Positions 34,643 through 42,795 of a stretch of DNA of 53,507 nt are shown here, piece by piece; positions within the stretch are counted from its first letter, which is position 1, and each line of letters begins with the position of its first letter. The position numbers and the translations under genes were made by a program. This DNA is from Dehalococcoidia bacterium (GTDB lineage: Bacteria > Chloroflexota > Dehalococcoidia > Tepidiformales > Tepidiformaceae): NCBI GenBank assembly GCA_003104995.1, contig PQAO01000014.1, positions 43,950 to 97,456 on the forward strand, written 5' to 3'. The notes under the pieces are model-generated. The model ran no database searches. It was not told where the DNA came from and saw only the letters and a program-made list of their open reading frames with translations.

Positions 34643-35711
34643 CTGGACTTCGGCTCCCGGTGACACTATTCAGGATATCCTCGACCAGCGCGACATCAGT
34701 CAAGCTGGCTTCGGCGAAATGGTGCGCCTCCCAAGAGCCGAGGTAGAGGCGCTGCTTCAAGGCAGGCAAGCCATCACGCTGGAGGTTGCCCGTCAGCTCT
34801 CCGCAGTCCTCGGCGCTACGCCTGAGTTTTGGATGGCTCGGGACTTCCAGTTCAGGGAAACTGCTGCGACTTTGGGCGGGATGGCTACCGAGTGGGCCCG
34901 ACAGCTGCCCCTCGGCGACATGGTGCGATTCGGGTGGATGGCCCCTCCGCACCCGACGGAGGAAGTGCGGGCGTGCCTGAACTTCTTCGGTGTGCCCTCT
35001 GTGGCGGCTTGGAGGAGCCGATATGAAGCCACGCTCGCAACAGCGGCCTTCCGGACATCGCCGGCATTCGAGTCTCGTCCAGCGGCTCTCGCCGCGTGGC
35101 TCCGGCAAGGGGAGCGCGAGGCAGCCGAGATCATGTGTGATCCATGGGCTCCCGATTTACTCGCTGCACGCCTTCCTCTGTTACGTCGACTCAGTAAAGT
35201 TGCCGATCCCCAGCGGTTCCTTCCGAAGCTGCGAGCGGAGTGTGCTCGCGCCGGCGTTGCTGTTGTAGTGGTTCGTTCCCCCGCCGGCAACCGCGCCAGC
35301 GGCGCGGTTCGGTTCGTTTCGAGTGACAAGGCCGTGGTCCAACTAAGTGCGCGCTTTCTCACGGATGATCAATTCTGGTTCAGCTTCTTTCATGAGTGTG
35401 GGCACCTTCTGCTCCATTTGGCGCCTTCTTCACCGGCGAGCCGTTCCAGCGAAACGCCGATCCTTGACCTCGAAGGTGGTTCCGAGGAGGAGCCTCGCGA
35501 GGGCGAGGCAAGCCGGTTCGCCCAGACCATGATCATTCCGCAAGAGTTTGCGGACGAGTTCGAACGGCTAACCTCAGACGCGCCTGCAGTGATTCGGTTC
35601 GCTGTCAGGGTAGGAGTCTCTCCCGGACTGGTGGTTGGCCAGCTCCAATACAGGAGGCGACTCGCGTATGACCGTCTCAACCGCCTCAAGCGCCGGTATG
35701 CGTGGAGTTAA
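34623..35711 (+). CDS. XRE/HigA antitoxin fused to ImmA/IrrE-type metallopeptidase
   Basis: 362 residues from ATG at 34623. Residues about 15-75 form the helix-turn-helix of HigA (IQDILDQRDISQAGFGEMVR, then EVARQLSAVLGATPEFWMAR). The C-terminal part has FWFSFFHECGHLLLHL: the HExxH zinc motif at His257-Glu258-His261, in the ImmA/IrrE family setting, with later acidic EGEASRFAQTMIIPQ also typical. HigB-HigA-ImmA arrangements act as toxin-antitoxin modules and resemble phage repressor/protease pairs. Linked to the upstream toxin by a 20-base overlap. Confidence 0.85.
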   Translation: MSTFSPDWTSAPGDTIQDILDQRDISQAGFGEMVRLPRAEVEALLQGRQAITLEVARQLSAVLGATPEFWMARDFQFRETAATLGGMATEWARQLPLGDMVRFGWMAPPHPTEEVRACLNFFGVPSVAAWRSRYEATLATAAFRTSPAFESRPAALAAWLRQGEREAAEIMCDPWAPDLLAARLPLLRRLSKVADPQRFLPKLRAECARAGVAVVVVRSPAGNRASGAVRFVSSDKAVVQLSARFLTDDQFWFSFFHECGHLLLHLAPSSPASRSSETPILDLEGGSEEEPREGEASRFAQTMIIPQEFADEFERLTSDAPAVIRFAVRVGVSPGLVVGQLQYRRRLAYDRLNRLKRRYAWS

Positions 35712-35717
35712 TCGGTT

Positions 35718-36629
35718 TCAACCCCGAAACGGGCGGAACCGATTGGGGCTCTTTTGCCAGTTGCAGAGCGAGTCCTCTATCACCTGCATGCCAACGCCGA
35801 GCTTGGCGCCAAGGTCCAAGAGGATCTGGTCCAGTTGAGATGGCGACATGTCGGCACCCACGAGTAGCCGCGCACCCCTCAGCGGGCCGGTGGCCCCTCC
35901 GAGGTGGGGGGTGTCGGGTTCAATCTGGCTGAATCCGAGCTTCCCCACCATACATAGGTAGTCGAATGTAGCCACCCGGCCAAAACGGTCAACTCTCAAC
36001 AGGGACTTGTACAGGTAGCCGAATGCTGCCCTCGGGTCGCCGTTATGCCGCTCCCGCGCCGCTGCAAACAGTTCGTCGTGGGCCCGCGGTGGCGCGACCC
36101 AGCGAACGTAGCTCTCCACTCCATCCCCTACCTTTCGAAGACTTTCGTACTTGCGGTGATTGCCGAACCCGCTCCGTGCACCGTCGCGGATGTCAGCCTG
36201 ATGGTCGAGCATCCACTCGCAGAACTGTGCCGGGTTCACCGCAACTTCTGCCCAGGTCCACCACGGGCGCGCCCCGAGCGCGCCGTAGATCCGTCGCACG
36301 TAGGACCACCCGCCAACTGGATGTCGTCCAAAGTAGATGAACAGATAGACCAGCCAATAGGCCTCGTCAGTCTCCCCTTGGCGCATCCTCAAGATCGCGG
36401 CGCGTAGGGGGTCGAACATCGCGTCCGCCGGGTCGCCCCTCCGCGGGCTGATATCGCTTTCGCCCAGGCGGCGTGCAAACTCCACTCGTCGGAGGCTTTC
36501 GATGATTTGTTCGACGAGAGCATGCCGCTCCTCGGGCCTCGATATCCCGGGCAAGTTGCGCGAGTCAATGCTGTACTCGGTGAGAGCCTTGTCGATGGCG
36601 GAGGCACGGTCGAGGTCCCGGGGCCTCAC
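35718..36629 (-). CDS. Alpha-glutamyl/putrescinyl-thymine pyrophosphorylase-like protein (clade 3 type)
   Basis: 303 residues starting at a GTG that overlaps the stop of the upstream gene (36626-36629). It is mostly helical, with conserved-looking stretches YWLVYLFIYFGRHPVGGW, GFGNHRKYESL, VATFDYLCMVGKLG, HLGGATGPLRGARLLVG and the end IEDSLCNWQKSPNRFRPFRG. The TFDYL, GATGPLRGA and ED-LCNWQKSP motifs match my memory of the aGPT-PPlase clade 3 family, predicted in comparative genomics of hypermodified DNA bases. Members are thought to act on pyrophosphorylated hydroxymethylpyrimidines in DNA. The neighbours (thymidylate-synthase-like, UDG-like) support this. The activity is inferred. Confidence 0.6.
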   Translation of the reverse strand: MRPRDLDRASAIDKALTEYSIDSRNLPGISRPEERHALVEQIIESLRRVEFARRLGESDISPRRGDPADAMFDPLRAAILRMRQGETDEAYWLVYLFIYFGRHPVGGWSYVRRIYGALGARPWWTWAEVAVNPAQFCEWMLDHQADIRDGARSGFGNHRKYESLRKVGDGVESYVRWVAPPRAHDELFAAARERHNGDPRAAFGYLYKSLLRVDRFGRVATFDYLCMVGKLGFSQIEPDTPHLGGATGPLRGARLLVGADMSPSQLDQILLDLGAKLGVGMQVIEDSLCNWQKSPNRFRPFRG

Positions 36630-37438
36630 GAGGTGTAAGCTCCGGCTGCCACCATCAACCAGTTCCGAATACCGAGCCGCGCCTCGTTGGTGACGCCAAA
36701 GCTGCTCTGCAAGTTGTGGTTGTATCCGAGAACTAGCAGGTCGCGGTCCAGATACTCGCCTGCGATTTGGTCAGTGACCCCGTGATAGGCGATACCGGGA
36801 ACCGATCTTGAGCCGCGTCGTTGAAGGCGCCAGCCGGTCGTTTCGGTGAGAGTCAACCTGAGCCCGGCGACTCGCTGAAACTCTCGCGCCACTGCTGCGC
36901 CGTTCAGAACCAGCGTGCTGATATTGGAGGCTCGGATGAGCGAGGCGAGCATTCCTCCGCTCAGCGATAGCAGCTCCTGCCTGCTCTTGTTGTCGACCCC
37001 CGACCACTTCCGCGTCGTGGCGTAGGGAACGAGATCTAGGTGGCACGCAGGCCGTACGCTATCGAAGAAAGACACGTCGAGACCCTTGACCACTTTCTCG
37101 AGAGAATCGAACCACACGCGGTACGGGTTCCGCAGGAAGTAGTCGTCGCACGCGCGGAGGATCGCATGCAGGCTGCGGGCATCGACCTCGGCCCATCTCG
37201 AGAGGCCCAGCGAGTGCAACGTGGGAAACCGCCGCTCGCATCCGGAGAGTTCCAGACCGGTCGCGCTCATGAACTCGCGGTTGCTAGGGTTGATTCCGAG
37301 CGTTGCCACCGTCGCTCGCCCAAGCGAGCCAAACACCGGCACTGGACAGCCCCATGAGACGAGCCCGGGAGTGTTCTGGCATAGCAGGGACTCCTGCCGT
37401 TCCAGCATAGCTGCCAGGGCAGCTGCCAATGCGCTCAC
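36626..37438 (-). CDS. Uracil-DNA-glycosylase-superfamily-like protein
   Basis: 270 residues from GTG at 37438 with GGAGAG upstream. Three elements fit the UDG superfamily: TVATLGINPSNREF (residues 43-56, the GxNPS active-site loop), HLDLVPYATTRKW (133-145), and the C-terminal LVLGYNHNLQSSFGVTNEAR (235-254) at the place of the HPS/HPR motif. It also has STLVLNGAAVAREFQ, the usual strand-helix pair. Whether it excises a base, binds one or has lost catalysis cannot be read. It lies between the TS-like and pyrophosphorylase-like genes in one operon, so it probably recognises the modified base made by them. Confidence 0.55.
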   Translation of the reverse strand: MSALAAALAAMLERQESLLCQNTPGLVSWGCPVPVFGSLGRATVATLGINPSNREFMSATGLELSGCERRFPTLHSLGLSRWAEVDARSLHAILRACDDYFLRNPYRVWFDSLEKVVKGLDVSFFDSVRPACHLDLVPYATTRKWSGVDNKSRQELLSLSGGMLASLIRASNISTLVLNGAAVAREFQRVAGLRLTLTETTGWRLQRRGSRSVPGIAYHGVTDQIAGEYLDRDLLVLGYNHNLQSSFGVTNEARLGIRNWLMVAAGAYTS

Positions 37439-37478
37439 TGAGGCTCTCCTTCCCCATGGGGGCTTTGCGTCGCGCCCT

Positions 37479-38492
37479 TCACGGCGCTGCCCCCTTCTGC
37501 GTTAGCCGTCCGTCGATGTGGACGTTATAGATGTCCGACTTCATTTCAGCCCTAATCCTGAGTGCAACTGGGCCGGGGCCGGGCTCTCGCTTCGTATAGC
37601 TGTAGAGTTGGACTAGTCGAACCAGGTCCGCCCAGTAGGCGTCGAGCCTCAACAGGTCATCCACATCACCGAGCGGATCCTCCCGGAGTACTGCCTCCAA
37701 TCGCAGGACAGTCGCGATTGACGGCCAGGGGTCACCATCGGGCATCGGGGGCATCGCCCTCTGGGTCGATTGGTAACCCTCCTGGATGAAGTCACGAGCT
37801 GCGGCGTTCCGATCGTCGTACAGGTGCAGGCTGCCGACCATGTGCTTGTATGTTCCCAGCTCGAGGTTCAGGGTGCGCGCGATGATTTCCTGAATCATGG
37901 TGAACGCGAAGACGTCGTGGGGAAGCCCCAGAAAAGCGTCCTGTGAGCGCATGGCGGTCATCAGGTGGAGTCGCCCGTCGCGCACAAAGAACTGCAGCGT
38001 GCAGGTACACGGCGCGTCCTTGGCTAGGTCTTGAAGGTCACTGGCGTCGAAAAGCTGAATAACCGCTCTTCTGGACGACGGTCTGTCTCGCAGCAGCGTG
38101 ATCACGTTCTCGACTTGGTTCACCCCCTTCCAGTCGAACAGCCGGGGGCCGTAAGCACCTGCAACTGTTCCGTGCGCATCCTTGTAATGGCCTGGAAGAT
38201 AGTGCCCAATGAACTGCGAGTCGTCGCTCCCAGCCAAATACCACAGGAGTTCGCCGATCGCGCTGAAGACCTTACCCCTCGTCTCTGTCCGGCTGAGCCG
38301 CGCCCGGGGATTGGAGAGTTCCAGAAGCACCCCGGTCATCTCGGTGTTGTCGCCGCGCGTGGGCGAGTTCGGAGAGCCAAACTCGAGGAGCGCTCGAAAG
38401 GCTTCTCCTATCAAATCGTCGAGTGTTTCGCTCCGGAAGTGGGATGGAGTCAAGGTCGCTCGCTTTGTCGGGAGGTCTATGGTCACCGACAT
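37479..38492 (-). CDS. Thymidylate-synthase homologue with dCMP-hydroxymethylase-type active site
   Basis: 337 residues. TS landmarks in order: catalytic Glu in AIGELLWYLAG (Glu81), GAYGPRLFDW (Tyr114), phosphate-binding RRAVIQLFDASDL (Arg141-142), nucleophile in DAPCTCTLQFFVRDG (Cys162), MRSQDAFLGLPHD (Arg182, Asp185, Asp193) and KHMVGSLHLYDDRN. The key position after GLP is Asp193 where TS has Asn (N177 in E. coli); this Asn-to-Asp change is the hallmark of dCMP hydroxymethylase (T4 gp42 Asp179). The His normally following the catalytic Cys is Thr. It likely makes hydroxymethyl-dCMP or a related nucleotide rather than dTMP. It is the first gene of a three-gene operon, with a leaderless-type promoter immediately upstream. 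Confidence 0.85.
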   Translation of the reverse strand: MSVTIDLPTKRATLTPSHFRSETLDDLIGEAFRALLEFGSPNSPTRGDNTEMTGVLLELSNPRARLSRTETRGKVFSAIGELLWYLAGSDDSQFIGHYLPGHYKDAHGTVAGAYGPRLFDWKGVNQVENVITLLRDRPSSRRAVIQLFDASDLQDLAKDAPCTCTLQFFVRDGRLHLMTAMRSQDAFLGLPHDVFAFTMIQEIIARTLNLELGTYKHMVGSLHLYDDRNAAARDFIQEGYQSTQRAMPPMPDGDPWPSIATVLRLEAVLREDPLGDVDDLLRLDAYWADLVRLVQLYSYTKREPGPGPVALRIRAEMKSDIYNVHIDGRLTQKGAAP

Positions 38493-38499
38493 TCAAGAG

Positions 38500-38527
38500 A
38501 TTGTATCGGTTATTACGATTGGGACAA
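38500..38527 (-). promoter_or_regulatory. Promoter of the TS-like operon (leaderless type)
   Basis: On the minus strand: -35 TTGTCC (38522-38527), 16-base spacer, -10 TACAAT (38500-38505), then only seven bases before the ATG. Transcription would begin at or next to the start codon, giving a leaderless mRNA. No Shine-Dalgarno sequence is present. Confidence 0.6.
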
Positions 38528-38579
38528 TTACCCCACCCTCCCGTGCCCCTGACGCCCCGCTCGGTGATAATCCACCCAC

Positions 38580-39209
38580 ATGGCCACCCCCACCTCGCAC
38601 CGCGTCGTCATCGACCTCGGTTGCGGCTTCCGCAAGAAGCCCGGCGCCATCGGCTTCGATATCGCCCGCATCCCCGGCGTCGATGTGATCTGCGATGTGA
38701 TGCGGCCGCTTCCCCTCCGCGATGACTCGATCGACGAGATCCAGGCCTCCCACATCGTCGAACACGTCGATGACCTGATGGCGTTCATGGGCGAGATCTG
38801 GCGCGTCTGCAAGCCTGGCGCGCTCGTCTACCTCCGCTTTCCCCACGGCTCGTCGAAGTACGTCACCTGGAAAGACCCGACCCACAAGCGAGGTGTCTTC
38901 CTCGCCACCTTCGAATACTTCGACCCGAACACCTTCGATGGCCGCGCCTGGGGCTACTACCACCCGGCCAAGTTCGAAATCACCCGCCAGCAGCTCAACT
39001 TCAACATGAACGCGGACACCTGGCAGCCAAAATGGGCGCGCCGCATCGCCGGCAAGGTGTTCGATACGCTGGCGAACTACAACGGCCGCGCCCAGTACTT
39101 CTGCGAACGCTTCTGGGGCAACTGGGTCGGCATGGAAGAGGCGCACATCTGGATGCGCGCGATCAAGCCCGCCGAGGATGAGCCGTCCGCCGAGCCGGCA
39201 ACCGCCTGA
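38580..39209 (+). CDS. SAM-dependent methyltransferase (class I)
   Basis: 209 residues. SAM-binding motif I is VVIDLGCGFRKKPGAIGFDI, acidic motif II IARIPGVDVICDV, and PLPLRDDSIDEIQASHIVEH gives the usual motif before the helix (cf. Methyltransf_11, LPFxDxSxDxVxxxxxLEH). Then VCKPGALVYLRFPHGSS is motif III. The extra C-terminal region (DPNTFDGRAWGYYHPAKFEI and FFCERFWGNWVGMEEAHIWM-type segments) is unlike small generic methyltransferases. Substrate unknown. Confidence 0.87.
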   Translation: MATPTSHRVVIDLGCGFRKKPGAIGFDIARIPGVDVICDVMRPLPLRDDSIDEIQASHIVEHVDDLMAFMGEIWRVCKPGALVYLRFPHGSSKYVTWKDPTHKRGVFLATFEYFDPNTFDGRAWGYYHPAKFEITRQQLNFNMNADTWQPKWARRIAGKVFDTLANYNGRAQYFCERFWGNWVGMEEAHIWMRAIKPAEDEPSAEPATA

Positions 39210-39213
39210 GCTG

Positions 39214-39579
39214 CTACGCCGCCCGCCCGAACCAGCCCCACGCGGCCACCGGTTCGTTCCCGGCCACTGGCCGCCGGATCGGCAGCCAGAGCGGCGACAG
39301 GACGTTATCGAGCCGACCCGGCGCGGCTGCCTGCGGACGCGTCGTCTCCCAGCAGGCCTCGGCTGTTGCCACTGGCGGCAAAGCCTTGGCGGCAGCCATG
39401 TCCACCTCGCGCTCGGAGCGGACCTTCAGCCCCCAGGCCTTCAGCGCCGCCGTGATGATCTCCAGCGAAGCATCATCTTCAAGGTAGACGACGTCACGCG
39501 ATTCTGCCGAGACCACCGTCACCGGGCGGGCCGGGGCTTCGCGTTCGAACGACTTCGGGACAGGCCTCAAGTACCTCAT
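39214..39579 (-). CDS. Hypothetical protein
   Basis: 121 residues with AAGAAGAGA upstream of ATG 39579. N-terminal RYLRPVPKSFEREAPARPVT, then VVYLEDDASLEIITAALKAW and LKVRSEREVDMAAAK read as an alpha/beta protein; the C-terminus is Pro/Ala/Trp-rich. No family recognised. It is convergent with the methyltransferase gene. Confidence 0.45.
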   Translation of the reverse strand: MRYLRPVPKSFEREAPARPVTVVSAESRDVVYLEDDASLEIITAALKAWGLKVRSEREVDMAAAKALPPVATAEACWETTRPQAAAPGRLDNVLSPLWLPIRRPVAGNEPVAAWGWFGRAA

Positions 39580-39763
39580 GCTTGTCTCTTCTTAACGGAC
39601 GCCTCCGCGGGGCCGGACAGCACCGAAGCGACCTGTTCAGTGAACGGCCAGTAGAGTGCCGGAAACGCCCACCCCGGAATGCAAAATGCCTGTAAACGGT
39701 GTGCGAAATCGCGCCCGGATGGCCCCTTTGGTGGACGCCCGGGGACACCGTGAAGGCAATGCC

Positions 39764-40723
39764 CTACAGGCTCTTCGCGGCGGGCGCGACCTCGGCCGCG
39801 AGGAACTCCGGCACCGTGTCGTCATCGAAGCTGAAGTGCTGGAACTGCACCTCCTGCAGGCCCAGCTCCGCATACTTCCCGAGCACCTGCAGCACCTCGT
39901 CCTTGCCGCCGACCATCATCCCGCGCCCGCGCAGCACCTGGCGGTAGTCAGCGGGCTTCGTGCCTGCGGGCGCGCCCCACATCTGCATCATCCGCTCCGT
40001 CGCGCTGTCGAGTGAGCGCTCGTCGGGGCCGATCACCGCGAACGTCATCATCGAGCGGCGGATGGTCGCCGGATCGCGGCCTTCCGCCTCGCAGTGCCGT
40101 TCGAGCACCTGCACCTTCCCCGCGTACCCGTCGGGCGCGACGTTCACCGCGTTCCACTCGTTCGCGTAGCGCGCAACGAGCTTGAGCGTCCGCTTTTCGC
40201 CGCTGCCGCCAATGAGGATCGGGGGCCGGCCCGCAGCCGGTTTCGGTTGGCAGTCCGCGCCATCCAGCCGGTAGTGCTTGCCCTCGAACGTCGCCGGCCC
40301 GGGGGCCCACAGCGCTTGCACCACCTGGATCGCCTCTTCGAGCCGGTCGAACCGCTCCTTCACCGGCGGAAACGGGATGCCGTACGCCTTGTGCTCCGCC
40401 TCGTTCCAGCCCGCGCCCATGCCCATCACGAAGCGGCCCGCGCTCAACTGGTCGATCTGAGCCGCCATCCGCCCCACGTCGACCGGCGACCGGAACGTGA
40501 CCGGCGAGACCAGCGGCCCGAACCGGATCGTCGAAGTCTCCCGGGCCGCCACCGCGAACGAGAGGTATGCCTCCAGCGAATCCTGCTGCGGCCCGATGAA
40601 GTAGTGGTCCGAACGGAATACCGTCGGGAAGCCGAGGCGTTCGGCCAGCCGCAGAATGTGGATCCAGCGCTCCCACGTGAGCCCGTTCTGTCCTTCGACC
40701 ATCAACCCGATATCCATTGCCAT
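39764..40723 (-). CDS. LLM-class F420-dependent oxidoreductase
   Basis: 319 residues from ATG at 40723 (or 40717). Luciferase-like TIM-barrel segments: IGLMVEGQNGLTWERWIHIL, FRSDHYFI, PLVSPVTFRSPVDVGRMAAQ, DQLSAGRFVMGMGAGWNEAE, YGIPFPPVKERFDRLEEAIQ and PPILIGGSGEKRTLKLVARY. The GAGWNExEHxAYGIPFPPxxERF block is diagnostic of F420-dependent LLM proteins. Substrate unknown. It supports an F420-producing host. Confidence 0.92.
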   Translation of the reverse strand: MAMDIGLMVEGQNGLTWERWIHILRLAERLGFPTVFRSDHYFIGPQQDSLEAYLSFAVAARETSTIRFGPLVSPVTFRSPVDVGRMAAQIDQLSAGRFVMGMGAGWNEAEHKAYGIPFPPVKERFDRLEEAIQVVQALWAPGPATFEGKHYRLDGADCQPKPAAGRPPILIGGSGEKRTLKLVARYANEWNAVNVAPDGYAGKVQVLERHCEAEGRDPATIRRSMMTFAVIGPDERSLDSATERMMQMWGAPAGTKPADYRQVLRGRGMMVGGKDEVLQVLGKYAELGLQEVQFQHFSFDDDTVPEFLAAEVAPAAKSL

Positions 40724-40838
40724 GCCCCCGCCGTGGAACTCGCTCTCACGAGCGGTTGTACCCCCTCCGGGAACAGCCCGCCACCGGCGCCAGCGAACCG
40801 CGTTTGTCCACTTCACACAAGCCAACCATTATGTACGC

Positions 40839-41351
40839 ATGCTATTCGGCCGAGTGCCACCGGTGTTGCGCACTGTCGCCATCTGCGCCTTCGCCGCCCC
40901 GTTCGTGGTGGGCGCCTTGACGGCGCCAGCCGCGCACGCTCACGCCGCTACCGCTCCGGCCGCGCAGGACAGCACCACACGCGCCTCCGGCGTCAACACA
41001 CCCCTCGCACTGGCCGGGTTCGCCCTGCTCAGCAGCGGGCTGCTGGTCCTGGGCAGGTCCCGCGGCAGCCAGGGCCGCACCGGCGAGCAGCATACCCTCG
41101 TCCCCGCGCAAGTTGCCCCCGTGATGCTTGCCCCCCCAGCGGCGGGGCCTGCACACCGGAGCCCGCCCCCCGACCCGGCGGCGCTCGTGCCGCTGGCCGC
41201 CGTAGCGGGTGCCCTCCACGCCACCGCCGGCGCGCTTGAGTCGATTGCGCCAGGGCTCTCCGGCCCTGCTGCCGCTACCGTCGCCGCCTCGGCCGAACGC
41301 ATTCGCGAAGCCCAGGTCACCATCGCGCGCTGGCTCGAGACCCGGGGCTGA
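40839..41351 (+). CDS. Small exported/anchored protein
   Basis: 170 residues from ATG at 40839. A signal peptide (residues 1-30: VLRTVAICAFAAPFVVGALT then AAHAHA) is followed by a short Thr/Ala segment and a membrane helix (LALAGFALLSSGLLVLGR), then a soluble Pro/Ala-rich C-terminus with a helical end (ATVAASAERIREAQVTIARW). No family recognised. Confidence 0.5.
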   Translation: MLFGRVPPVLRTVAICAFAAPFVVGALTAPAAHAHAATAPAAQDSTTRASGVNTPLALAGFALLSSGLLVLGRSRGSQGRTGEQHTLVPAQVAPVMLAPPAAGPAHRSPPPDPAALVPLAAVAGALHATAGALESIAPGLSGPAAATVAASAERIREAQVTIARWLETRG

Positions 41352-41397
41352 AACAGCCCGTTTTCCCTAGTGCGCGCAGGCCGTAGTGTGAGCAGCC

Positions 41398-42789
41398 GTG
41401 GGTGAATTCCTTCGCAATCCAATTGATGGCGGTGGGCGGCAGTTCGTCGCAGAGCGCTTCATCCGCCCAATCCAGGCTTTTGCCGCCGTCGAAGCTTCCG
41501 GCGGCATCGTCCTCCTCGCGGGCGCCATCGTCGCTCTTATCTGGGCCAACTCCCCCTGGCAGGACCAGTATTTCGAGTTCTGGAACACCGAACTCGCCAT
41601 CGACCTCCATCTCTTCAGCATCGAACACAGCCTCGGCCACGCCGTGAACGATGGGCTCATGGCCATCTTCTTCTTCGTCGTCGGGATGGAGATCAAACGC
41701 GAGCTGGTCCACGGTGAGCTTGCCTCCCCGCGCAAGGCCTCCCTTCCCGTCGCCGCGGCGCTTGGCGGCATGATCGTGCCTGCCCTCATCTTCACCTTCT
41801 GGAACTTCGGCGGCGATGGCGCCAGGGGCTGGGGCATCCCTATGGCCACCGATATCGCCTTCGCCGTCGGCGTGCTTTCCGTCCTCGGCAAGCGTGTCCC
41901 CTTCCCGCTCAAGGTCTTCCTCCTCGCCCTGGCCGTTGCCGACGACCTCGGCGCCATCGTCGTCATCGCTGTCTTCTATACCGACCAGATCGCCATCGAA
42001 CCGGCGTTGTGGGCGATAGGACTGCTCGTCGCGATCATCGCCACGAACCGCGCCGGCGTCCGCTCGACCCAGATCTACATCGCCCTTGGCATCTGCTTCT
42101 GGGCCGCCGTCCTCAAGTCGGGCATCCACGCCACCGTCGCCGGCGTCGTGCTGGCCATGCTGACGCCCTCGAAGCCCTACTACGAAGAGGGCGAGTTCGA
42201 GGAGTCCGCGCCCGAGCTACTCCGGCGTTTCCGTGAGGCCCGCGAATCCGGCGACCACGAGCGCGCCGAGCAAACCCTCGCCCAGCTCGAAACGCTCACC
42301 CGGGGCACCGAATCCCCCCTCGATCGGCTCGAACACGGCCTCGCGCCGTGGTCGAGCTACGTCATCGTGCCGATCTTCGCCCTCGCCAACGCGGGCGTCG
42401 CCCTCTCCGGCGACATGGTCAGCAACGCCGTCAGCAGCCCCGTCACGCTCGGCGTCGCCATGGGCCTCGTGGTCGGCAAGCCGATCGGCGTGCTTCTCGC
42501 GGCCTGGCTCGCGGTCCGCTTCGGGCTCGCCCAGTTCCCCCGCGGGGTGAACCTCCACCACATGATCGGGGTCGGCCTCCTCGCCGGCATCGGTTTCACC
42601 GTCTCGCTCTTCGTCACCGGCCTGGCCTTCACCGACCCGCTGCTTATCGACGAAGGCAAGGTCGGCATCCTCGCCGCCTCGGCTGTCGCCGGCGTTATCG
42701 GCTTCACCTACCTCTGGTTCGCGCCGAAAAACGGCTACTCGGACGCCGAGCACGACCTCGAAGACGCGGCAGCCGCGCTAAGGGTCTAG
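41398..42789 (+). CDS. nhaA: NhaA-type Na+/H+ antiporter
   Basis: 463 residues from GTG at 41398. NhaA hallmarks: GHAVNDGLMAIFFFVVGMEI with KREL, GGMIVPALIF, MATDIAFAVGVLSVLGKRVP, and the paired ion-binding aspartates in ALAVADDLGAIVVIAVFYTD (about Asp182-Asp183). The region about 255-310 (EEGEFEESAPELLRRFREAR) is the charged loop seen in the longer bacterial NhaA forms. C-terminal VGIGFTVSLFVTGLAF is also typical. It exports Na+ in exchange for protons. Confidence 0.94.
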   Translation: MGEFLRNPIDGGGRQFVAERFIRPIQAFAAVEASGGIVLLAGAIVALIWANSPWQDQYFEFWNTELAIDLHLFSIEHSLGHAVNDGLMAIFFFVVGMEIKRELVHGELASPRKASLPVAAALGGMIVPALIFTFWNFGGDGARGWGIPMATDIAFAVGVLSVLGKRVPFPLKVFLLALAVADDLGAIVVIAVFYTDQIAIEPALWAIGLLVAIIATNRAGVRSTQIYIALGICFWAAVLKSGIHATVAGVVLAMLTPSKPYYEEGEFEESAPELLRRFREARESGDHERAEQTLAQLETLTRGTESPLDRLEHGLAPWSSYVIVPIFALANAGVALSGDMVSNAVSSPVTLGVAMGLVVGKPIGVLLAAWLAVRFGLAQFPRGVNLHHMIGVGLLAGIGFTVSLFVTGLAFTDPLLIDEGKVGILAASAVAGVIGFTYLWFAPKNGYSDAEHDLEDAAAALRV

Positions 42790-42795
42790 CGAGCT

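Noticed and set aside
34127..38600. Intact integrative element with attachment sites
   Set aside because: No integrase or relaxase gene, and no copy of the tRNA 3' end seen on the right side.
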